From Betaproteobacteria bacterium HGW-Betaproteobacteria-9 (GTDB taxonomy: Bacteria; Pseudomonadota; Gammaproteobacteria; Burkholderiales; Burkholderiaceae_C): a stretch of DNA of 64,000 bases. Positions 58,155 through 64,000 of this stretch are shown here, piece after piece. The stretch is taken from the NCBI GenBank assembly GCA_002842215.1, contig PHCC01000005.1:62001-126000 (forward strand), in the 5' to 3' direction. A model generated the notes under the pieces. That model saw nothing but the letters and a program-made list of their open reading frames with translations, had not been told where the DNA came from and did no database searches. Every line of letters begins with the position of its first letter. The stretch's first letter is position 1. A program made the translations under genes and the position numbers.

Positions 58155-58189
58155 AAAGAAAAACCGCGGGCCGACCCCAGCCCGCGGTT
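58155..58189 (-). terminator. Intercistronic terminator/attenuator between xylF and xylH
   Basis: On the minus strand AACCGCGGGC-tggggtcg-GCCCGCGGTT, a perfect 10-bp stem, is followed by TTTCTTT. It lies after xylF and 20 bases before the xylH start, so it should reduce transcription of xylHG relative to the binding protein. Confidence 0.85.
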
Positions 58190-58253
58190 CAAGGGCTCTT
58201 CAGTTCTTCACCGCGCTGTAGACGGCGCGATGGGCAACCCCGCAGGGCGCTCG

Positions 58254-58321
58254 CGGAACTGGCTTTGCCAGGCCGGTGGGCGCGCCCCCTTGAGGGGGAG
58301 CCGCGCAGCGGCGCAGGGGGT
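58254..58321 (-). repeat. Composite hairpin repeat, copy E (downstream of xylF)
   Basis: Plus-strand order CTGGCTTTGCCAG, CGCCCCCTTGAGGGGG, GCCGCGCAGCGGC and GCAGGGGG six bases before the xylF stop. Same order and orientation as A, B and D. Confidence 0.88.
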
Positions 58322-58327
58322 GCTTTT

Positions 58328-59347
58328 TTACTTGCAAGCGGCCGGGCCCTTGGCGGCGTCCACACCCTTGCACAACTCTTCCTTCTTGATCCAGCCGGCT
58401 TTCACCACCTGGTCGAGGTTCTTGGCCGTGACCGGCACCGGCTTGAGGAACTGGGCCTGCAGGGCCACCTTCTTCTCGCCACCGTTCCAGGTCTGGGCGC
58501 CCGCCACCTTGTCGCCCTTGGCCAGGGTCACGGCGGCGGCGGCGGCGTCGCGACCCAGGTCGCGTGCGTCTTTCCAGACCGACACGGTCTGCGTACCCAG
58601 GGCCACGCGGTTGAGCGCGGCGTGGTCCCCGTCCTGGCCAGAAACGGGAATGCCCTTGATGCCCTTGGCGTTCAAGGCAGCGACCACGCCCCCGGCGGTG
58701 CCGTCGTTGGAGGCCACCACGGCGTCCACCTTGCCACCGGTCTTGGTGAGGATCTGTTCCATGTTCTTCTGGGCGACTTCGGGCTTCCAGCCGTCGGTGT
58801 ATTCTTCGCCCACGATCTTGATGTCGCCCTTCTTGACGGCGGCGTCGATGATCTCCTGCTGGCCACCACGCAGGAAGTCGGCGTTGGGGTCGGTCGGCGA
58901 GCCCTTGATCATCACGTAGTTGCCCTTGGGCTTGGCTTCAAAAATGGCGCGTGCCTGCATGCGGCCCACCTCCACATTGTCGAAGGTGATGTAGAAAACG
59001 CCGGGCGCTTCGATCAGGCGGTCATAGGCCACCACCGGAATCTTGCGCTGGCTGGCCTTGTTCACGGCGGGCAGGATGGCGTCCTTGTCCATGGCCAGGA
59101 TGATCAGCGCCTTGGCGCCCTTGGAGATCAGGCTGTCGATGTCGGCGAGCTGCTTTTCCGGGGAACCACCGGCATCGGCGCTGATGTAACTGGCACCGAC
59201 CTTGGCCAACTGCGCCTTGATGGCGGCTTCGTCGGTCTTCCAGCGCTCTTCCTGGAAGTTGGACCAGCTCACGCCCACGACCTGGGCAAACGCGCCCGCA
59301 GCGGCCATGCTCAGCGCAAAGGCGGTCAGAGTTGTCTTCAGTTTCAT
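58328..59347 (-). CDS. xylF: Xylose ABC transporter substrate-binding protein XylF
   Basis: Periplasmic sugar-binding protein of 339 residues. Signal peptide [21 protein letters not shown]; body [89 protein letters not shown] and [19 protein letters not shown] are typical XylF. The start MKLKTT was chosen at the signal peptide; the track ORF extends into the leader. First gene of the operon. Confidence 0.96.
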   Translation of the reverse strand: MKLKTTLTAFALSMAAAGAFAQVVGVSWSNFQEERWKTDEAAIKAQLAKVGASYISADAGGSPEKQLADIDSLISKGAKALIILAMDKDAILPAVNKASQRKIPVVAYDRLIEAPGVFYITFDNVEVGRMQARAIFEAKPKGNYVMIKGSPTDPNADFLRGGQQEIIDAAVKKGDIKIVGEEYTDGWKPEVAQKNMEQILTKTGGKVDAVVASNDGTAGGVVAALNAKGIKGIPVSGQDGDHAALNRVALGTQTVSVWKDARDLGRDAAAAAVTLAKGDKVAGAQTWNGGEKKVALQAQFLKPVPVTAKNLDQVVKAGWIKKEELCKGVDAAKGPAACK

Positions 59348-59451
59348 CAATGTCTCCGGTGGTTTGGCCTGTGCCAGGCCCGTGGTTGTGGAAAGGCCCC
59401 TCAGAGCCATCGTGCTCCACCCAATGCAGCACAGTGCATTTTGTAAGGACG

Positions 59452-59523
59452 ACAAACTAATTATTCTGGGCCGCAGATCGAAAGCGAATAGGGACAAACC
59501 CGACATAGTTTGTTGATCAAACT
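59452..59523 (-). promoter_or_regulatory. Candidate XylR operator sites upstream of xylF
   Basis: AGTTTG-ttgat-CAAACT (59507-59523) is a perfect 6-bp inverted repeat. About 46 bases away ACAAACTA (59452-59459) is the exact inverse of TAGTTTGT at 59506-59513. CAAACTAA/TTAGTTTG half-sites are what I recall for ROK-type XylR operators. The region lies 105-176 bases before xylF. Confidence 0.6.
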
Positions 59524-59550
59524 TAATTTCCGCATGCCGGCAAAGTTCCG

Positions 59551-59593
59551 AAAACAAAAGGCCCCGCGAGTTGCCTCGCGGGGCCTTTTGTTT
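59551..59593 (-). terminator. Terminator of the transaldolase gene
   Basis: AAAACAAAAGGCCCCGCGAG-ttgc-CTCGCGGGGCCTTTTGTTT, a long perfect palindrome. On the minus strand it follows the tal stop by 14 bases; it also insulates the xyl operon from upstream transcription. Confidence 0.93.
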
Positions 59594-59607
59594 GGTTGGC
59601 AGTGCCG

Positions 59608-60549
59608 TTACGACATCATGCCTTCGAGCTTGATCGTGTCCGCCACGAACGCGCGGATGCCTTCGGCCAGCTTCTCGGTCGCCATCGCGTCTTCGTTCAT
59701 CGCAAAGCGGAAACCCGCTTCGTCGTACAACACGAACGGAATGTCCATCGCCTTTGCAGCTTCAGCGTCCAGCACCTTGAGCAAGGCCGCTTCACTGGCC
59801 GCCAGCTGGGCCAGCAGATCGGGGCTGATGGTCAGCAGGTCGCAGCCTGCCAGCGCCGTGATCTGGCCCACGTTGCGAAAGCTCGCGCCCATCACCTCGG
59901 TGGCGATGCCGTGCTTCTTGTAGAAGTTGTAGATCGCGCGCACCGACTTCACCCCCGGATCGTTCGCGCCCGCCATCGCTGCTTCGTCCCAGCTCGCGCC
60001 GGCGTTCTTCTTGTACCAGTCGTAGATACGGCCGACAAAAGGCGAGATCAGCTGCACCTTGGCTTGGCCACAGGCCACGGCCTGGGCGAACGAGAACAGC
60101 AGCGTCAGGTTGGTGTGGATGCCATCGCGCTCCAGGCGGGCGGCGGCCTGAATGCCTTCCCAGGTGGACGCGATCTTGATCAACACGCGGTCGATGTGCA
60201 CGCCCTCGCCTTGGTACAGGTCGATGATGCGGCGCGCGCGCGTCACGGTGGCTTCGGTATCGAAGCTCAGGCGGGCGTCCACCTCGGTGGACACACGGCC
60301 TGGGATGTGTTTCAGGATCTCGCAGCCGAAGCTCACGAGCAGGCGGTTCATGGTTTCGTCCAGCCCTTGCGAACGGTATTTCGACACCGCGTCCTGCAGC
60401 AGATGGGCATAGTCGGGCTTCTGCACCGCCTTCAGGATGAGCGACGGGTTGGTGGTCGCGTCCCGGGGTGAAAAGGCGGCGATCTGGTTGAAGTCCCCGG
60501 TGTCGGCGACCACGGTGGTGAGCTGTTTGAGTGCGTCAAGCTGGTTCAT
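59608..60549 (-). CDS. tal: Transaldolase
   Basis: Pentose-phosphate pathway enzyme transferring dihydroxyacetone units, 313 residues, TalB-type. [31 protein letters not shown], the Schiff-base Lys in [15 protein letters not shown], and [14 protein letters not shown] with [14 protein letters not shown]. Divergent from the RpiR-type regulator. It would draw xylulose 5-phosphate-derived sugars into central metabolism, matching the adjacent xylose operon. Confidence 0.97.
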   Translation of the reverse strand: MNQLDALKQLTTVVADTGDFNQIAAFSPRDATTNPSLILKAVQKPDYAHLLQDAVSKYRSQGLDETMNRLLVSFGCEILKHIPGRVSTEVDARLSFDTEATVTRARRIIDLYQGEGVHIDRVLIKIASTWEGIQAAARLERDGIHTNLTLLFSFAQAVACGQAKVQLISPFVGRIYDWYKKNAGASWDEAAMAGANDPGVKSVRAIYNFYKKHGIATEVMGASFRNVGQITALAGCDLLTISPDLLAQLAASEAALLKVLDAEAAKAMDIPFVLYDEAGFRFAMNEDAMATEKLAEGIRAFVADTIKLEGMMS

Positions 60550-60564
60550 TGCGTCATTATCGGG

Positions 60565-60605
60565 TGTAATAAGGTTTCATATCCGCCATGTAACTGGTTT
60601 CGTAA
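60565..60605. promoter_or_regulatory. Tandem 17-base direct repeats in the tal/hexR divergent promoter
   Basis: TGTAATAAGGTTTCATA (60565-60581) and TGTAACTGGTTTCGTAA (60589-60605) are related repeats 24 bases apart in a 71-base intergenic region. TGTAA(T) is the half-site of known HexR boxes. They are probable operators for the adjacent regulator. Confidence 0.6.
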
Positions 60606-60620
60606 CCCGATTGTTCCCCC

Positions 60621-61469
60621 ATGCTCGACCGCATCAAAGCCTCCCTGCCCTCACTGGCCCCCGCCGAACAACGGGTGGGCAAACTCGTGCTGCTCGACCC
60701 GCGCAGTTTTGCCAGCCTGCCGGTGTCCGAACTGGCCGACCGGGCCCATGTGAGCAAGCCCACGGTGGTGCGCTTCTGCCGCAGCATGGGCTACGACGGC
60801 CTGTCGGACTTCAAGCTCAAACTGGCCGGTACCGTGAGCGAAGGCGTGCCCTTCATCCACCGCAGCGTGGACGTGGACGACAAGGTGGGCGACGTGCTGG
60901 TCAAGGTGATCGACAACACCGTGGCGGCGTTCCTGAAGTACCGCAACGACGCGTCCACGCACTCGATCGAAAAAGCGGTCGATGCGCTGCTGGCCACCTA
61001 CAAGAACCGCGGCCGCATCGAGTTCTACGGCGCGGGCAACTCGGGCATCGTGGCGCAGGATGCGCAGCACAAGTTCTTTCGCCTGGGCATCAACGCCATC
61101 GCCTACAGCGACGGCCACATGCAGGTGATGAGCGCATCGCTGCTGGGCCCTGGCGACTGTCTGGTGATCGTCTCCAATTCGGGCCGCACGCGCGACCTGA
61201 TGGACGCCGCCGACATCGCGCGCAAGCACGGCGCCACCGTGATAGTGATCACCGCCAGCGGCTCCCCCCTGGCCACGGGCGGCCACATCCACCTCGCCGC
61301 CGACCACCCCGAAGGCTACGACCGCTACAGCCCCATGACCTCGCGGCTCATGCACCTGATGGTGATCGACGTGGTGGCCACCTGTCTGGCACTGCGCATC
61401 GGCGGCAGCAAGCTGCAGCCGCTGCTGAAGGAAATGAAGAACAACCTGCGGAGCAAAAGGTACGCGTGA
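60621..61469 (+). CDS. hexR: RpiR/HexR-family transcriptional regulator
   Basis: 282 residues: N-terminal RpiR helix-turn-helix (LPVSELADRAHVSKPTVVRFCRSMGYDGLSDFKLKLA) and C-terminal SIS sugar-phosphate domain (IEFYGAGNSGIVAQDAQHKFFRLG; VIVSNSGRTRDLMDAADIARKHGATVIVITASGSPLA). The overall match is to HexR, which senses KDPG and controls Entner-Doudoroff and pentose-phosphate genes. Position divergent from tal supports that assignment. Confidence 0.9.
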   Translation: MLDRIKASLPSLAPAEQRVGKLVLLDPRSFASLPVSELADRAHVSKPTVVRFCRSMGYDGLSDFKLKLAGTVSEGVPFIHRSVDVDDKVGDVLVKVIDNTVAAFLKYRNDASTHSIEKAVDALLATYKNRGRIEFYGAGNSGIVAQDAQHKFFRLGINAIAYSDGHMQVMSASLLGPGDCLVIVSNSGRTRDLMDAADIARKHGATVIVITASGSPLATGGHIHLAADHPEGYDRYSPMTSRLMHLMVIDVVATCLALRIGGSKLQPLLKEMKNNLRSKRYA

Positions 61470-61491
61470 GCGTGCGCGCTGCGCACAGCTC

Positions 61492-61575
61492 ACGCCCCCC
61501 TGCGCCACAGGCGTCTTCCCCCGGAGGGGGACGATGCCTGTGGCCCGGCAAAGCCGGTTCCACGGCATCCTGGGT
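61492..61575 (+). repeat. Composite hairpin repeat, copy G (downstream of hexR)
   Basis: Begins 22 bases after the hexR stop: CACGCCCCCCTGCGCC, then CCACAGGC...GCCTGTGG arms around CCCCCGGAGGGGG, then CCGGCAAAGCCGG. It lies on the opposite strand to the other copies but has the same orientation relative to its own upstream gene. From 61576 to 61699, up to dppF, no gene is seen. Confidence 0.82.
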
Positions 61576-61699
61576 TGGGGGCAAGCGCGCCGCGAGGGAC
61601 TCGTTCAGCGTTGCCTGAGGAGGAGGTCTGCGCAGCAGGCCGGGGGACATTCGCGGAGGGGAGCGCCCGTTGTCCGCGCCAACGCCCGCCCGCCTCCAA

Positions 61700-62791
61700 T
61701 CAGATCCGGCCTTCTTCAACAGCGTGACAGGCCACGCGAACACCACCAACAGTCCGCAGCTCCGGCCGCTCATTCCGACACCGCTCATTCACATGCGGGC
61801 AGCGCGGGTTGAACGCACAGCCAGCCGGAGGGCTCAGCGGATTCGGAACTTCGCCTGAAACCGGCGTGCGCGCCTTGCCGGTGTCGTGCATCTTGGGAAT
61901 GGCGTCGAGCAGCATGCGGGTGTAAGGATGGCGCGGGCTGTCGAACAACATGTGTTTGGGAGCCAGTTCCACCAGCCTGCCCAGGTACATCACGCCCACC
62001 CGATCGCTCACGTGACGAACGACCGCCAGGTTGTGGCTGATGAACAGATAGGTCAGACCACGCTCGCGCTGCAGGTCCTTCATGATGTTGAGCACCTGCG
62101 CCTGCACGCTCACGTCCAGCGCCGAGGTCGGCTCATCGCAGACCAGAAACTCGGGCTGCGTGGCCAGCGCACGCGCGATCGAGATGCGCTGGCGCTGCCC
62201 GCCCGAGAACTGGTGCGGGTACTTCACACGGTCGTGCGGCGACAGGCCCACGGAGTGCAACAGTGCATCGACGCGGGCGCGCAGGGCCACGGGTTCGGTC
62301 TCGATGCCGTGGTCGCGCAGCGGTTCGGCAATGATGTCTTCCACCACCCAGCGCGGGTTGAGGCTGGCATACGGATCCTGGAAGATCATCTGGATGCGGC
62401 GACGCAGTTGGCGGCCCGCCGGCGTCTTGAACGCGGCGTGGGCATCCTGCCCGTCAAACTCAAAGCCGCCGCGCGTCGGCTCGTACAGCCCCACCAGCAG
62501 GCGCGCCACCGTGCTCTTGCCGCAGCCCGACTCGCCCACCAGCGCCAGCGTCTCGCCGCGCGGAATGTCAAAGGAAACCCCGTCCACCGCGCGCAGGAGT
62601 TGTCGCGGCTGGCGTTCGAGCACGCGGTTGAGCCAGGGAGCCGAGACGTCGAAGGTCTTGGCCAGATCGGTCGCGCGCACCAGCGGCGCCTGGGCCTCTG
62701 ACAGTCCCGCTTGCGAGAGCACGGGTGTCTGCGATGGAGTCAGCTCTGGCTCGTGGCGCAACACCGCTGGATCGGTCAGGTCCGCACTCAT
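61700..62791 (-). CDS. Oligo/dipeptide ABC transporter ATPase (DppF/OppF type)
   Basis: One of two ATPases of a peptide importer, 363 residues. Walker [10 protein letters not shown], signature [15 protein letters not shown], Walker [16 protein letters not shown]-loop [11 protein letters not shown]. The C-terminal oligopeptide-transport region has [21 protein letters not shown]. An N-terminal extension of about 30 residues precedes the domain. Overlaps dppD by four bases. The substrate (di- or oligopeptide, or another solute such as glutathione) cannot be fixed. Confidence 0.93.
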   Translation of the reverse strand: MSADLTDPAVLRHEPELTPSQTPVLSQAGLSEAQAPLVRATDLAKTFDVSAPWLNRVLERQPRQLLRAVDGVSFDIPRGETLALVGESGCGKSTVARLLVGLYEPTRGGFEFDGQDAHAAFKTPAGRQLRRRIQMIFQDPYASLNPRWVVEDIIAEPLRDHGIETEPVALRARVDALLHSVGLSPHDRVKYPHQFSGGQRQRISIARALATQPEFLVCDEPTSALDVSVQAQVLNIMKDLQRERGLTYLFISHNLAVVRHVSDRVGVMYLGRLVELAPKHMLFDSPRHPYTRMLLDAIPKMHDTGKARTPVSGEVPNPLSPPAGCAFNPRCPHVNERCRNERPELRTVGGVRVACHAVEEGRI

Positions 62792-63777
62792 GCCACCACC
62801 GCCTGCGCAAGGGTCGGCGCTGCGGCATGCAGCCAGCAGGCCGCCCGGGTCACGCCCGCGGGCATCAGATCGGGGCGCTCGGCATGGCAGCGGTCAAACA
62901 CGCGGTCACAGCGCGGGTTGTAGGCGCAACCCGCCGGAATCGCGTTGAGCCGCGGCATGGCGCCATCGATCTGGTGCAGGCGCTCGCGGTCCACGCTCAT
63001 GTCCGGAATGCAGGCCATGAGCCCGGCGGTGTATGGATGGGCCGGGTGGTTGATGACTTCATGCACCGGGCCGATCTCGGCAATGCGCCCGGCGTACATC
63101 ACGGCCACGCGGTCGCAGGTCTCGGCGATCACGCCCATGTCGTGCGTGATCAGCATCACCGCCGCCCCACGGTCTTTGCAGATGGTCTTGAGCAGCGTGA
63201 TGATCTGCGCCTGGATCGACACGTCCAGCGCGGTGGTCGGCTCGTCGGCCACGATCAGCTGCGGCTCTGCGGCCAGCGCCAGCGCAATCACGACCCGCTG
63301 ACGCATGCCGCCCGAGAACTGGTGCGGGAAATGGTCGATGCGCTGCTCGGCCGCCGGGATGCCGGTGTCACGCAGCAGTTGGATGGCGCGTTGCCGCGCT
63401 TCGGCCTGATTCACCGGCAGGTGGGTGGTGATGGTTTCGATCAGCTGGCGACCCACCGAATACAGCGGGTTCAGCGAAGTGAGCGGATCCTGGAAGATGG
63501 CGCCGATCTGGCGCCCGCGCACCTTGCGCATGTCATCAAACGGCAGGTTGTCAATGCGTCGTTCGTTCAGCAGGATCTCGCCCGAGGCCACTCGCCCGGG
63601 CGGCTCCAGCAGGCCGATGATGGAAGCGCCGGTGAGCGACTTGCCCGCGCCGGATTCGCCCACCACACCGAGAATTTCGCCGGGTGCGATGTCGAAGGAG
63701 ATGTCGTCGAGCGCACGCAAGGTGCCCCTTCGGTGGGGAAACTCGACAACGAGGTTCTTGACTTGCAACAGGCTCAT
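62788..63777 (-). CDS. Oligo/dipeptide ABC transporter ATPase (DppD/OppD type)
   Basis: Second ATPase, 329 residues. Walker [15 protein letters not shown], signature [15 protein letters not shown], Walker [16 protein letters not shown]-loop LITHDMGV. The C-terminal [20 protein letters not shown] region is typical of the peptide-transporter ATPases. Follows the permease by six bases. Confidence 0.94.
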   Translation of the reverse strand: MSLLQVKNLVVEFPHRRGTLRALDDISFDIAPGEILGVVGESGAGKSLTGASIIGLLEPPGRVASGEILLNERRIDNLPFDDMRKVRGRQIGAIFQDPLTSLNPLYSVGRQLIETITTHLPVNQAEARQRAIQLLRDTGIPAAEQRIDHFPHQFSGGMRQRVVIALALAAEPQLIVADEPTTALDVSIQAQIITLLKTICKDRGAAVMLITHDMGVIAETCDRVAVMYAGRIAEIGPVHEVINHPAHPYTAGLMACIPDMSVDRERLHQIDGAMPRLNAIPAGCAYNPRCDRVFDRCHAERPDLMPAGVTRAACWLHAAAPTLAQAVVA

Positions 63778-63783
63778 CGTGGT

Positions 63784-64000
63784 TCACCGGAGTCTTGGGT
63801 TGAGCGCGTCGCGCAGCCAGTCGCCGAGCAGGTTCACCGAGAGCGCGATCAGCACCAGCATCGCGCCCGGGAAGATGGTGATCCACCACTCACCCGAGAA
63901 CAGGTAGTCGTTGCCGACCCGGATCAGCGTGCCCAGCGAGGGTGAAGTGGGTGGCGCACCCACACCCAGAAACGACAGCGTGGCTTCGGTGATGATGGCG
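63784..64000 (-). CDS. Peptide ABC transporter permease (DppC/OppC type), C-terminal part
   Basis: Only the last 71 residues are in the window: IITEATLSFLGVGAPPTSPSLGTLI, then a membrane helix and the ending NLLGDWLRDALNPRLR. The EATLSFLGLG-like block and DxLRDxLDPR-like end are diagnostic for DppC/OppC permeases. The rest lies beyond the window edge. Confidence 0.9.
   Translation of the reverse strand, partial: AIITEATLSFLGVGAPPTSPSLGTLIRVGNDYLFSGEWWITIFPGAMLVLIALSVNLLGDWLRDALNPRLR

Overview
The window is a GC-rich, densely packed chromosomal segment of a betaproteobacterium. It most resembles Burkholderiales, family Comamonadaceae (Hydrogenophaga/Acidovorax-like). This rests on protein style, on gene orders such as mla-yadGH-bolA-murA-hisGDC, pilMNOPQ-aroKB-dgt, gltBD and resBC-cyt c4-engB, on a single-domain XylG, and on a dispersed GC-rich hairpin repeat. 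The genus is an inference. No rRNA, tRNA, CRISPR or prophage was seen.

Layout. 1-9.9 kb (minus strand): one long run mlaF-E-D-A-C-B, yadG-yadH, bolA/ibaG, murA, hisG-hisD-hisC (outer-membrane lipid traffic, peptidoglycan precursor, histidine). murA is broken by an internal frameshifting deletion. 9.9-16.2 kb: gltB-gltD glutamate synthase. 16.3-17.2 kb: a small Y1 (REP-type) transposase element. 17.2-27.1 kb (minus): pilM-N-O-P-Q, a small unknown lipoprotein, aroK-aroB, dgt, MFS transporter. 27.3-32.2 kb: ponA (plus), cyaY, lptM, and msrP-msrQ methionine sulfoxide repair. 32.3-36.6 kb: System II cytochrome c maturation (resB-resC) with a cytochrome c4. 36.7-39.4 kb: engB and two LpxL-type lipid A acyltransferases. 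39.5-45.5 kb: metK behind a putative SAM-II-type riboswitch, an orphan three-PAS histidine kinase, an SDR, and ccoG. 45.7-48.0 kb: groES-groEL with CIRCE. 48.2-50.9 kb: a tannase/feruloyl esterase-like gene divergent from an AraC regulator.

50.9-59.5 kb (minus): a complete xylose operon xylF-xylH-xylG-xylR-xylB-xylA plus a Gfo/Idh oxidoreductase. It has candidate operator sites upstream of xylF and an intercistronic terminator after xylF. 59.6-61.5 kb: transaldolase and a divergent HexR-type regulator, a logical downstream extension of pentose catabolism. 61.7-64.0 kb: peptide ABC transporter ATPases and a partial permease.

Most unusual points: (1) a family of at least seven composite hairpin repeats, each tied to the 3' end of a gene in a fixed orientation, two of which have become coding sequence (C terminus of YadG, N terminus of XylG); (2) a SAM-II-like pseudoknot aptamer before metK; (3) a disrupted murA; (4) the uncharacterised lipoprotein between pilQ and aroK; (5) tandem direct repeats in the tal/hexR divergent promoter.
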